Source: Bacteroidia bacterium
GTDB taxonomy: Bacteria > Bacteroidota > Bacteroidia > Flavobacteriales > Flavobacteriaceae
DNA length: 64,000 bases
Direction of reading: 5' to 3'
NCBI GenBank assembly: GCA_030430535.1
Contig: JAUIKY010000012.1
Location: 1 to 64,000 of the forward strand
In this document: in pieces, positions 33,130-41,539 of the stretch
How positions within the stretch are numbered: position 1 is the first letter of the stretch
How the letters are laid out: the number at the start of each line of letters is the position of its first letter
Notes under the pieces: generated by a model
What the model was told of the DNA's origin: nothing
The model's database searches: none
What the model saw: only the letters and a program-made list of their open reading frames with translations
Translations under genes and position numbers: made by a program

Positions 33130-33891
33130 ATGGAGGCAAAAACCATTGACGAAGTTATCGTGTTGTTGGAAGAGATTATCGAAACCTCAAAAAAAGAGGA
33201 AAGCCCGTTGGGTTATTTTGCTGCGCTATATCAAAAAGTGACCATTTGTGTTAAAGAAAAGTTGGGGACAGGCTATTTTGATGATGACGCTCGAATGGAG
33301 CTGTTAGACGTGGTTTTTGCCAATCGGTATTTACTGGCCTATGCTAATTATAGGGCAAACAAAGCCAACACCCAATCTTGGGAAGTTGCTTTCAATCTTT
33401 CCAAATACAACGATTTAATTGTGCTTCAGCATTTAATTCTCGGAATGAATGCGCATATCAACCTCGATTTGGGTATTGCCGCCGCACAAATATCAAAACC
33501 GTCGAATATTCATTTGTTAGAATCCGATTTCAATAAAATCAATGATATATTGGGGGAGTTGGTTGATGATGTGAAAAGTAACTTGAGCTTAATTTGGCGT
33601 CCGTTGGTTTGGATTTTAAAAAAGCTAAAAAACGTCGATAATTTTTTAGTGAATTTTAGCATGGGCATAGCACGCGATGGTGCTTGGAAATTTGCCAACG
33701 AGCTGATTTTGGAAATGGAAAATTTGAATGACGAAAATTGTATTTTTATAAGGGACGGGAAAATTAAGATTTTGTCCGATCAAGTGGTTTCAAAAGGGAA
33801 ATTAGAAAAAATTATTTTTAAAATTATCCAATTTACCGAATGGGGCAGTGTATCAAATAGAATTGAAGTTTTAAGGAAAAAAGTGGGTTAA
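33130..33891 (+). CDS. DUF5995 family protein
   Basis: 253 residues, soluble, mostly helical. The segment LQHLILGMNAHINLDLGIAA near residue 100, with His and Asn positions suited to a metal site, is typical of DUF5995. No catalytic role is known to me. ATG start, 4 bp after aat and 21 bp before the deacetylase, so it belongs to one operon of GNAT, aat, this gene and the deacetylase. Confidence 0.8.
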   Translation: MEAKTIDEVIVLLEEIIETSKKEESPLGYFAALYQKVTICVKEKLGTGYFDDDARMELLDVVFANRYLLAYANYRANKANTQSWEVAFNLSKYNDLIVLQHLILGMNAHINLDLGIAAAQISKPSNIHLLESDFNKINDILGELVDDVKSNLSLIWRPLVWILKKLKNVDNFLVNFSMGIARDGAWKFANELILEMENLNDENCIFIRDGKIKILSDQVVSKGKLEKIIFKIIQFTEWGSVSNRIEVLRKKVG

Positions 33892-33912
33892 AAAAAGATA
33901 AAATTGAAATTG

Positions 33913-34731
33913 ATGAAACAGGCATTGGTGAAACTTATAAATGTAAAAAACTATTTAATCTTACTATTTTTAATGGCTTTTTCCGTTTTTGGCCATTCGC
34001 AGATTTTAAAAAAGAACATACCCGATAAGCTTGTGGTTTTAACTTTCGATGACGGCTGTGAAAGTCAGTATTCGGTGGTGGCACCTTTATTGAAAAAATT
34101 CAATTTTAAAGCCACGTTTTTTATGTGTGAGTTTCCGCCAAATTACAAGGACACTACAAAATATATGGCTTGGCAGAAAGTGAAACAACTTTCCGATTTG
34201 GGTTTTGAGATTGGAAACCATACGCTTTCACACAAAAAACTGAATAAAATAACCAAACAAGAAGCTATAAAGGAAATCAAGGCTATTGAGTATAAATGCG
34301 ATTCTATGGGCATAAAAAAGCCCAAATCGTTTGCATATCCTGCTTATCGTTTAAACGCTTCGTCTTTGGAAATCTTAAAAGAATTGGGTTATAAGTATGC
34401 CCGAGCAGGTGGGAGCAGGGCTTATAATCCTTTAAACGACCACCCGTATTTAATACCTAGTTGGGCCATGACAGCCGACAATAAAGATGAAATTATAGCA
34501 GCTTTTAATGAAGCTAAAAATGGAAACATTGTGGTGATAACTATTCATGGCGTGCCAGATATTGAGCATCCTTGGGTAAACACCCCTCCAGAGTTGTTTG
34601 AGGAACACCTTCAATATTTAAGCGACAATGGATTTAAGGTGGTTTCGGTTGACGATTTAAATGACTATATTAATGTTGATGAAGCTATTAAAGCCATAAC
34701 ACCCAATTTAGAAAAACAACTGAAAAATTAA
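33913..34731 (+). CDS. Polysaccharide deacetylase (NodB/CE4 family)
   Basis: 272 residues from the ATG at 33913. Signal peptide (FLMAFSVFGHSQ). CE4 motifs: VVLTFDDGCESQY with the catalytic and metal Asp, FEIGNHTLSHKKL with the two metal His, and KSFAYPAYRLN. The third motif has AYPAYR in place of the usual RPPY, and the C-terminal IVVITIHGVPD carries the last His. Probably removes acetyl groups from a cell-envelope polysaccharide in the periplasm. Its stop is 3 bp from that of tag, which is convergent. Confidence 0.92.
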   Translation: MKQALVKLINVKNYLILLFLMAFSVFGHSQILKKNIPDKLVVLTFDDGCESQYSVVAPLLKKFNFKATFFMCEFPPNYKDTTKYMAWQKVKQLSDLGFEIGNHTLSHKKLNKITKQEAIKEIKAIEYKCDSMGIKKPKSFAYPAYRLNASSLEILKELGYKYARAGGSRAYNPLNDHPYLIPSWAMTADNKDEIIAAFNEAKNGNIVVITIHGVPDIEHPWVNTPPELFEEHLQYLSDNGFKVVSVDDLNDYINVDEAIKAITPNLEKQLKN

Positions 34732-34734
34732 AAT

Positions 34735-35301
34735 TTATACCTGATTGTACCTAAAACAGTCTACCTCATGGTCGTTTACCATGCCCGTGGCTTGCATGTG
34801 GGCGTATATTACAGTAGTACCCACAAACTTAAATCCGCGTTTTTTTAAATCCTTGCTTATGGTGTCGCTTAAAGGCGTGTTTGCTGGGGCTTCTTTGTAG
34901 TTTGTTAGTGCGTTTTTAATGGGTTTTCCGTCCACAAACCCCCAAATGTATTCACTGAAACTGCCAAATTCTTGCTGTATTTTTATAAAGGCTTGGGCAT
35001 TGGTTACTGTGGCCTTTACTTTTAGTTTGTTTCTAATAATTCCGGCATCTTGTAGGAGCTCGTCAATTTTGTCCTGATTGTAATTGGCTATTTTTTTGTA
35101 ATTAAAATCATCGAATGCTTTCCTGAAATTTTCACGCTTCCGAAGTACGGTAATCCAACTTAGCCCCGCCTGAAAGGTTTCTAAAGTTAAAAATTCAAAA
35201 AGCGTATCGTCGTCATAAACCGGAACGCCCCATTCTTGGTCGTGGTAAGCTTCATAAAGTGCATCGCCTTCACACCAGCCGCATCGTTGTTTTTTGTCCA
35301 T
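34735..35301 (-). CDS. tag: DNA-3-methyladenine glycosylase I
   Basis: Removes 3-methyladenine from alkylated DNA. 188 residues from the ATG at 35301 (MDKKQRCGWCEG). The zinc-snap residues are present: Cys near the N-terminus (RCGWC), His in YHDQEWGVP, and HxxxC in NDHEVDCF. The core contains FQAGLSWITVLRKRENFR with the HhH-type fold. Length is usual. Confidence 0.97.
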   Translation of the reverse strand: MDKKQRCGWCEGDALYEAYHDQEWGVPVYDDDTLFEFLTLETFQAGLSWITVLRKRENFRKAFDDFNYKKIANYNQDKIDELLQDAGIIRNKLKVKATVTNAQAFIKIQQEFGSFSEYIWGFVDGKPIKNALTNYKEAPANTPLSDTISKDLKKRGFKFVGTTVIYAHMQATGMVNDHEVDCFRYNQV

Positions 35302-35410
35302 GATTCTACTCAAGTAAGGTTTAAAGTAAAAGTATGACAAAAATCATCTTAATTGAAATGGTAAGCCTTTAATTTTGAGGGCATCATTGTATCTGTTTAA
35401 ATTTTAACTT

Positions 35411-36028
35411 ATGGAACCAATAATAGAATCGAGTTTAGAACGCGGTATCTCTTACCAATCTTATAGGGAACTAGTGAAAAAATTGGCTGAAGAAAACGAT
35501 ACCACTGGCCCAGAAAAAACGGAAGCTTTGGTGAATTACACGAAGCTAAACGACCGCCGAATGAAACGTTGGGATAAAACCATTAAGGTTTCAGAAGGGC
35601 TGCAGAAAAAAATAACCGAATTCAACCATCCCGTTACTTGGTTGGTTATTACCGAAAGTTGGTGTGGCGATGCAGCGCATGTGTTGCCAGCGCTCCATAA
35701 AATAGTGGAATTAAACGAGAACCTTAATATGAAAATAGTGCTTCGTGACGATAACCCAGAACTAATGGAAGCCTTTTTAACAGAGGGTTCGCGGTCTATC
35801 CCGAAGGTTATTATGATTGACGACAAAACGGGTGATGTTTTGACTACTTATGGTCCGCGCCCTAGCGAAGCCACGGTTTATGTGAATAGATATAAAGCGA
35901 AATACGGCAAATTAACTCCCGAATTTAAAGAAGATTTACAGCATTGGTACAATAAAAACAAAGGACAAAACGTACTGGAAGATGTTACCGAAATGCTCTG
36001 CAAATTGGAGCCTAGCGTTTGCCAATAA
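35411..36028 (+). CDS. Thioredoxin-family protein with CGDA site
   Basis: 205 residues, ATG start, no signal peptide. An N-terminal helical part (1-70) precedes a thioredoxin fold with VTWLVITESWCGDAAHVLPA; the active site keeps only the first Cys (CGDA, Cys85), so a dithiol cycle is not possible. SIPKVIMIDD has the cis-Pro. Cytosolic; function unknown, though mono-Cys forms of this family are common in flavobacteria. The end overlaps the convergent TonB-like gene by 17 bp. Confidence 0.88.
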   Translation: MEPIIESSLERGISYQSYRELVKKLAEENDTTGPEKTEALVNYTKLNDRRMKRWDKTIKVSEGLQKKITEFNHPVTWLVITESWCGDAAHVLPALHKIVELNENLNMKIVLRDDNPELMEAFLTEGSRSIPKVIMIDDKTGDVLTTYGPRPSEATVYVNRYKAKYGKLTPEFKEDLQHWYNKNKGQNVLEDVTEMLCKLEPSVCQ

Positions 36029-36725
36029 AATTAAAAGTGATGGAGCCTATCTGACTGCTTTTCGATGGGTCGGCATTGAATTTTGATTTTTTTGCATACT
36101 CCAAAGCGTGTTCAATCAAGCATTCATTTGAAGAATTCGAAGAGGAATTTAGGTACGCATCGGTCACTTTCCCGTTGGCGTTAACGGTAATGTTTACTAC
36201 TATTTTACCATCTACTTCGCAAAGATAAACAGGAATGGGAATGTATACTTTTTTCCGATTTGAGAGCGAATAGCTAATGGTACTTTTGTGGTTGTTGTTT
36301 TCGGCCAATTGCTTTTTTAGCACTTCGTTCGCCTTATTGAACTTTGAAAGCTCGTCTGGGTTTAATTTCGAATCGTCGGGTATTGTATAGTCCCTTTTTG
36401 CAGCATGACTGTTTTCTGAAAAATCACTGCTTTTCGGTACGTAATCTTCAGGTGGCGCTATGCGTTTAAACGCTTGGGCAAAGTGCTTTTCCTTTTGGGT
36501 TTCGTTAAAGGCGCTGTTGGTTTCGGCCTTAGTTTTATTGGCTTCCTTTAAGTCTTCCAACTCCTCTAGCTTTTCTTCGGGTTCCTTTTCAGGGTCCAAC
36601 TCGTAGTAACTTTCAGAAATAAATTCGCTTTGTTTTTTAAGTCCGAGATTAAAAACAGAAAGGACAACCGTTCCAGAAATCAGGAAAGTAATCAATAGGG
36701 CTCTATGTTGATTTGTTAGGTGCAA
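36012..36725 (-). CDS. TonB-like energy transducer protein
   Basis: 237 residues, TTG start (MHLTNQHRALLITF leads straight into one membrane segment, so no later start fits). A Glu/Lys-rich periplasmic linker (about 35-130) follows and a C-terminal domain with VYLCEVDGKIVVNITVNANG and KVTDAYLNSSSN, which resembles the TonB C-terminal fold. ExbB/ExbD genes are absent. Likely couples to outer-membrane receptors, or has another envelope role. It lies downstream of truB on the same strand with about 50 bp between. Confidence 0.8.
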   Translation of the reverse strand: MHLTNQHRALLITFLISGTVVLSVFNLGLKKQSEFISESYYELDPEKEPEEKLEELEDLKEANKTKAETNSAFNETQKEKHFAQAFKRIAPPEDYVPKSSDFSENSHAAKRDYTIPDDSKLNPDELSKFNKANEVLKKQLAENNNHKSTISYSLSNRKKVYIPIPVYLCEVDGKIVVNITVNANGKVTDAYLNSSSNSSNECLIEHALEYAKKSKFNADPSKSSQIGSITFNFIGKR

Positions 36726-36776
36726 ATCTTTAAAATTACAATTGGGGTACGGTAAATATACGTAAAAATAAGTAGT

Positions 36777-37469
36777 TTAGTTCTTCAGGTTGGCTATAAA
36801 CCCTTCAATCGAAACCGCATCATCAACGTTGAAATCTCCAATTTTGGTCCTTCTTAGTGCTGATAAATGGGCACCCGAGTTTAGGGCTTTTCCAAAATCG
36901 TGAGCCAAAGAACGGATGTAAGTGCCTTTGCTGCACACCACTCTAAAATCGACATTCAATCCAGAAATATTGGTGATTTCAAATTCAGAAATACTTACCG
37001 TTCGGGATTTTACTTCAACACTTTCGCCAGCTCGGGCAAACTCATATAAGCGTTTGCCGTCTTTTTTTATGGCTGAAAATACAGGGGGAAATTGCTCAAT
37101 ATCACCCAAAAACTGTTTGGTCGTGTCGTGGATTAGTGATTCTGAAATGTGTTCCGTTGGGAAGGTTTCGTTTATTTCGGTTTCCAAATCGTACGAAGGT
37201 GTAGTGCTTCCCAAAACAAACGTACCGGTGTATTCCTTTATTTGCGCCTGAAAGCTGTCGATTTGCTTGGTCATTTTTCCGGTGCAAATTACTAAAAGTC
37301 CTGTGGCCAAAGGGTCTAAAGTACCGGCATGGCCTACCTTTATTTTTTTCAATTTAAAGGCCTGTTTCAATTCCCAGCGCAGTTTGTTTACCGTTTGGAA
37401 AGAGGTCCAATGCAATGGTTTGTCAATTAGAAAAACCTGTCCGGAAAGATAATCTTCAGCAGTTAGCAT
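36777..37469 (-). CDS. truB: tRNA pseudouridine(55) synthase
   Basis: Makes pseudouridine 55 in the T loop of tRNAs. 230 residues from the ATG at 37469. Motifs: VFLIDKPLHWTSFQTVNKLR, KVGHAGTLDPLATGLLVICT with the catalytic Asp, and SKGTYIRSLAHDFGKAL. The start lies 2 bp after the uppP stop, so the two genes are coupled. Confidence 0.97.
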   Translation of the reverse strand: MLTAEDYLSGQVFLIDKPLHWTSFQTVNKLRWELKQAFKLKKIKVGHAGTLDPLATGLLVICTGKMTKQIDSFQAQIKEYTGTFVLGSTTPSYDLETEINETFPTEHISESLIHDTTKQFLGDIEQFPPVFSAIKKDGKRLYEFARAGESVEVKSRTVSISEFEITNISGLNVDFRVVCSKGTYIRSLAHDFGKALNSGAHLSALRRTKIGDFNVDDAVSIEGFIANLKN

Positions 37470-37470
37470 A

Positions 37471-38265
37471 TCAATTGAAAAAAGTGAAAGCGATAGCAAT
37501 TAGTCCAACAATGGCGCAATATACCGCAAAATAGGTGAGTTTGCTTTTCTTTACCAGAGCAATCATCCAAGTGCAGGCAAATAACCCAGCTACAAATGCC
37601 GCGATAAACCCGACGGAAAGAGCTGTAAAATTTCCGCTATCGTAACTTAAATCGCCACTTAAAATATCCTTGGCTATTTTTCCGAAAATAAGTGGCACTA
37701 CCATTAAAAACGAGAAACGGGCGGCTTTGGTTTTGTCGTTGCCCAATAAAACCGAAGTGGAAATAGTAGCTCCCGAACGCGAAATGCCGGGCAGCATCGC
37801 AATGGCTTGCGAAATACCGATAACAAAAGCATTGGAAAACGATACTTTTTTATTGGTGTCTTTGGCTTTGTCTGCCAAAAAAAGAAGCACTGCGGTAACC
37901 AAAAGCATACAGCCCACTAAAAAAATGTTGCCACCAAAAAGCGCTTCCAATTGTTCCTCGAAAAATAGGCCGACAACCACAGCTGGAATCATAGACACGG
38001 CTATTTTTGCAATAAATTGTAAGTCTTCATTCCATTGAAATTTCAATGCACCTTTAATTAAATCAAGTATGTCTTTTCTAAAAACTACCATGGTGCTCAA
38101 TGCCGTGGCAAAGTGCAACACCACGGTAAACAGTAAGCTTTCTTCGGGTACGGAATGGTCGCCTAAAATGGCCTTTCCCAACTCCAAATGTCCGCTGGAC
38201 GAAACGGGCAAAAACTCAGTTAACCCTTGAATAATGCCCAGAATAATTGCGTCTATAATTTCCAT
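37471..38265 (-). CDS. uppP: Undecaprenyl-diphosphate phosphatase
   Basis: Recycles the lipid carrier by dephosphorylating undecaprenyl diphosphate; also gives bacitracin resistance (BacA). 264 residues with about eight membrane segments. Motifs: GIIQGLTEFLPVSSSGHLEL and AMLPGISRSGATISTSVLLG. In most Bacteroidota the order is ftsX, DUF3098, uppP, truB; here a glycerate kinase on the opposite strand lies between DUF3098 and uppP. Confidence 0.97.
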   Translation of the reverse strand: MEIIDAIILGIIQGLTEFLPVSSSGHLELGKAILGDHSVPEESLLFTVVLHFATALSTMVVFRKDILDLIKGALKFQWNEDLQFIAKIAVSMIPAVVVGLFFEEQLEALFGGNIFLVGCMLLVTAVLLFLADKAKDTNKKVSFSNAFVIGISQAIAMLPGISRSGATISTSVLLGNDKTKAARFSFLMVVPLIFGKIAKDILSGDLSYDSGNFTALSVGFIAAFVAGLFACTWMIALVKKSKLTYFAVYCAIVGLIAIAFTFFN

Positions 38266-38342
38266 GGGGCAAAAATATTAAAATAGTGCTTCAAAATACT
38301 TTTTAGGTATTAAACTTTAAGAATTTACCTTATTTTAGAATC

Positions 38343-39473
38343 ATGAAGATTGTTGTTGCTCCCGATAAATTTAAAAATTCACTGACTGGATTTCAGTTTT
38401 GTGAAGCCGTTGAAGCAGGGTTGCTTTCGGTAAATCCGAATTTGGAAATTTTGAAATTACCATTGGCCGATGGTGGCGATGGTACTTTGGAAGTGGTCAA
38501 TTTTTATTTAAACGGAACAATGGTTGAGGTGCAAGTGAACAATCCTTTTTTTCAACCGATAACAGCGAAATACCTTTATGCCGAACATTCAAAAACAGCT
38601 TTTGTTGAAATGGCCGAATCCTCGGGGTTAAAATTATTGAATCCTGCACAATTCGATTGTAAAAATGCTACTACTTTAGGTACGGGCAAAATGATTGTTG
38701 ATGCCATTGAAAAAGGAGCAGAAACCATTATTTTGGGCATTGGTGGTAGTGCTACCAACGATTGCGGAATGGGAATGGCCACGGCTTTGGGCTATCGGTT
38801 TTTGGATAAAAATGGAAACGAAGTAAAACCCATTGGAGCCCATTTATCGTGGGTGGATTCGATTGACACTACTTTGCTGCCTCCGAAACTATTTCAAGTC
38901 GATTTCAAAATTGCATGCGATGTCAATAATCCGTTGTTTGGTGAAAATGGAGCGGCTTATGTGTATGCCGAACAAAAAGGCGCTTCGGCCGAAGATGTAA
39001 AAATGCTTGACCATGGTTTGCGAAGTTTTTCAAAAATTATTGAAGCCCAATTTGGTGTAAACCCCCAAAATGTAAAAGGTGCTGGTGCGGCAGGTGGTAT
39101 GGGCTTGGCGTCAAAAGTGTTTTTGAATGGGGATTTAAAACCTGGAATTGACTTAATAAAAGATTTGGCAGATTTCGATTCAAAAATTGCAGATGCCGAT
39201 TGGGTAATCACCGGTGAAGGCAAGCTGGATTTGCAAACTTTATCGGGGAAAACAATCAAGGGCGTAGTAACTTCGGCAAAAGCGCAGAACAAAAAAGTGG
39301 CGGCTTTTTGTGGAAGCATCGAATTAAATGAAAAAGAGATTAAAGACTTCGGAATTGACTATGCCGATGCGGTTTTAAACTACTCGGAAAATTTAGAGGA
39401 TGCGATGGAAAACAGCTATGCTTACGTTAAAAAAATGGCGAAAGGATTCGCTGAAAAATTGCTGTCATTATGA
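38343..39473 (+). CDS. glxK: Glycerate 2-kinase (GlxK/GarK type)
   Basis: Phosphorylates glycerate to 2-phosphoglycerate with ATP. 376 residues, ATG start. Begins MKIVVAPDKFKNSLTGFQFC, then PLADGGDGTLEVV, ILGIGGSATNDCGMGMATAL and GAGAAGGMGLASKVF, all typical. No glyoxylate or glucarate genes lie nearby. Its final codons and stop lie within a palindromic repeat (CTGTCATTATGA), and it is antisense-placed in a conserved minus-strand cell-envelope cluster. Confidence 0.95.
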   Translation: MKIVVAPDKFKNSLTGFQFCEAVEAGLLSVNPNLEILKLPLADGGDGTLEVVNFYLNGTMVEVQVNNPFFQPITAKYLYAEHSKTAFVEMAESSGLKLLNPAQFDCKNATTLGTGKMIVDAIEKGAETIILGIGGSATNDCGMGMATALGYRFLDKNGNEVKPIGAHLSWVDSIDTTLLPPKLFQVDFKIACDVNNPLFGENGAAYVYAEQKGASAEDVKMLDHGLRSFSKIIEAQFGVNPQNVKGAGAAGGMGLASKVFLNGDLKPGIDLIKDLADFDSKIADADWVITGEGKLDLQTLSGKTIKGVVTSAKAQNKKVAAFCGSIELNEKEIKDFGIDYADAVLNYSENLEDAMENSYAYVKKMAKGFAEKLLSL

Positions 39474-39565
39474 GGAGTGTCGAGAGGAACGACGTGAGAA
39501 CCTATTGTTTTAAAGCTACAATTGTAAGATGGCGATGTGGATTCCTGCTTCCGCAGGAATGACAT
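39464..39565. repeat. Two palindromic repeat units downstream of glxK
   Basis: GTCATTATGAGGAGTGTCGAG (with GAACGACGTGAGAA after it) and, at 39541-39560, ATTCCTGC-TTCC-GCAGGAAT followed by GACATAAG. The first covers the glxK stop codon. The second copies the hairpin at 15644-15663 and may act as terminator for both convergent genes. Confidence 0.7.
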
Positions 39566-39568
39566 AAG

Positions 39569-39820
39569 TTATTTATCCGGATTTAAAAGAATGGCGTACA
39601 TCTCGATGCCAAAACCTAAAAGCACCAACATAGGAGCCAATCGGATACGTCGCCAGCTAAAAATTTCTGGGCTAAACACATTGGGGTCGTCGCTGCCGCC
39701 ACCGGCCATCAAAATAAAACCAAGGGCTATAACGGCCAAACCAATAAACATGAATTTATAGTTTTTCTTCCCAAATACAAATGTGGGTTTTGCGTCTTCT
39801 TTTCGTTTTTGTTCTCCCAT
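39569..39820 (-). CDS. DUF3098 family membrane protein
   Basis: 83 residues with two membrane segments (about 24-42 and 62-78); FVFGKKNYKFMFIGLAVIAL and RRIRLAPMLVLLGFGIEMYA are the family pattern. Follows ftsX in the usual Bacteroidota order; function unknown but presumably linked to FtsX or the envelope. ATG start. Confidence 0.9.
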   Translation of the reverse strand: MGEQKRKEDAKPTFVFGKKNYKFMFIGLAVIALGFILMAGGGSDDPNVFSPEIFSWRRIRLAPMLVLLGFGIEMYAILLNPDK

Positions 39821-39911
39821 GGTTTTAAAGCTAGTGCTGCAAATTAACGGAAATATTTAAAAAGCATTGTTAACGTGATCGTAAATTATACTTTTCAATA
39901 ATCAATAGTTG

Positions 39912-40790
39912 TTAGTAGTAAAGCTCATCTGTACGCAAATTCAAAAAGCGCTGTGTGGCAAAATGGGTGCTGATCCAGGTAATGACAATGCCCAAAGCGA
40001 ACACAAAAACAAAAAGACCAACCACTAAAATAGGCGTGTTCAGCAAGCCGAGTTCCGGGAAAGTTTTGTTAACGTAATACAAAACTACGGCCATGCCAAT
40101 TAGGGCTAAAATGGCGCCAATTATGCCCAAGCGCACACTGTTCCAAACAAATGGGCGACGGATGAATTGTTTGGTGGCGCCCACCATTTGCATGGTTTTT
40201 ATGGTGAAGCGTTTCGAGTAAACCGATAGCCTAATGGAACTGTTGATTAAAAGCACAGCAATCAAAGTGAAAATACCACTGATAACGAGCACCCAAACAC
40301 TGATTTTACGAACGTTGTCGTTCATTAAATTTACCAAGTCGTTATCGTAGGTCACTTCGTCCACAAAGTTTTTCGATGTGGCTTCCGCCGAAATTTTTTC
40401 CAAATGTTCCGAGGTTACAAAATCGGCTTTCAAATGCACATCGATGGAATTTTGCAATGGGTTGTAGCCCACAAAATCCATGAAATCCTCACCAGTTTCG
40501 GCCTTCATAAATTCGGCCGCCTTTTCTTTCGAAACGTATTCGGTCGATTTTACATATTCGGCCATAGCCAAACTTTTTTCAAGCTGATTAATTTCCACTT
40601 CTTTGGCGGTGTCTTTTAAATAAATGGTTAAAACCACCTGTTCCTTAAAATGGTCAGAAACCTTTTTGGCGTTCAAAACCAACATGCCCAAAAGTCCTAA
40701 TAAAAATAGCACCAAGGCAATACTGAGCACTACCGAAAAATAGGAAGAAATTAGTCTGCGTTTTTGGTGTTTTTCAAAAGATGAACTCAT
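39912..40790 (-). CDS. ftsX: Cell division protein FtsX
   Basis: Permease-like part of FtsEX, which activates peptidoglycan hydrolases at the septum. 292 residues; one N-terminal membrane helix (about 17-40), a periplasmic domain (AEYVKSTEYVSKEKAAEFMK), and three C-terminal helices with the cytosolic loop KRFTIKTMQMVGATKQFIRR. ftsE is not beside it, as is common in this phylum. ATG start. Confidence 0.95.
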   Translation of the reverse strand: MSSSFEKHQKRRLISSYFSVVLSIALVLFLLGLLGMLVLNAKKVSDHFKEQVVLTIYLKDTAKEVEINQLEKSLAMAEYVKSTEYVSKEKAAEFMKAETGEDFMDFVGYNPLQNSIDVHLKADFVTSEHLEKISAEATSKNFVDEVTYDNDLVNLMNDNVRKISVWVLVISGIFTLIAVLLINSSIRLSVYSKRFTIKTMQMVGATKQFIRRPFVWNSVRLGIIGAILALIGMAVVLYYVNKTFPELGLLNTPILVVGLFVFVFALGIVITWISTHFATQRFLNLRTDELYY

Positions 40791-40925
40791 AAGGGCGGTT
40801 TGAATTGTGGTTGTAAAAATAATAAAAAGATGTACGATACCATGAATAAAACAAGTAATTACATGCTATAACTTTTGTTATTTGAAATTGTTGTTTGGAG
40901 TTCGATTTTTTTGAACTTGGCATAG

Positions 40926-40954
40926 TTGTTGAAACTGCACAACCAATAATTTTG
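40926..40954 (+). promoter_or_regulatory. Promoter of the outer-membrane beta-barrel gene
   Basis: TTG, 18 bases, TAATTTTG; it lies 14 bp before the ATG at 40969. Confidence 0.6.
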
Positions 40955-40968
40955 AAAATAACTTAACT

Positions 40969-41538
40969 ATGAAAAAAACGCTACTTGTGGCCTTGTTAAT
41001 GGCCTTAGGATTTTTTGAAACGGTGCACGCCCAAACGGTTAATTTAGGAGCTAAGGCAGGAATGAATGTTTCGAGTTTTTATGGCAATCGTTCAGATAAC
41101 CAAATAGAACGGAATAGTTTGATTGGTTTTCATGCGGGTTTTATAGCTGAAGTAAAGTTTAGTGATGCTTTTGCGTTGCAGCCCGAATTGCTGTATTCCA
41201 GAGCAGGTGCCGAAGAAGAAAATGTAGTGGCGTTTCAGTTAGATTATATTTCGGTGCCCGTAATGGCCAAATTTTACATTGCCGATAGGTTTAGTTTAGA
41301 TGTTGGTCCGCAATTTAGTTTTTTGGTTGAAGATACGGCCAAGTTTCGCTTTGAAGAGATTCCCGATTACGATACCGATGCCAATACCTTCGATTTGGCC
41401 CTAAATGCAGGTTTAGGCATTGATTTTACCCAGAACTGGTTTTCGCAGCTGCGATATAGCTATGGAATTACCAAGGTTGGAGAAAACCCTGATGTTAACA
41501 ATGGTATATTCCAATTGTCCGTTGGCTATCGATTTTAA
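40969..41538 (+). CDS. Outer-membrane beta-barrel protein (PorT-like)
   Basis: 189 residues. Signal peptide ending VHAQ, then VNLGAKAGMNVSSFYG, EVKFSDAFALQPELLYSRAG and a final aromatic-rich strand FQLSVGYRF typical of an outer-membrane C-terminus. The eight-stranded barrel of this family (PF13568) has no known transport role. Monocistronic, converging on the EamA gene with a 1 bp gap. Confidence 0.9.
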   Translation: MKKTLLVALLMALGFFETVHAQTVNLGAKAGMNVSSFYGNRSDNQIERNSLIGFHAGFIAEVKFSDAFALQPELLYSRAGAEEENVVAFQLDYISVPVMAKFYIADRFSLDVGPQFSFLVEDTAKFRFEEIPDYDTDANTFDLALNAGLGIDFTQNWFSQLRYSYGITKVGENPDVNNGIFQLSVGYRF

Positions 41539-41539
41539 A

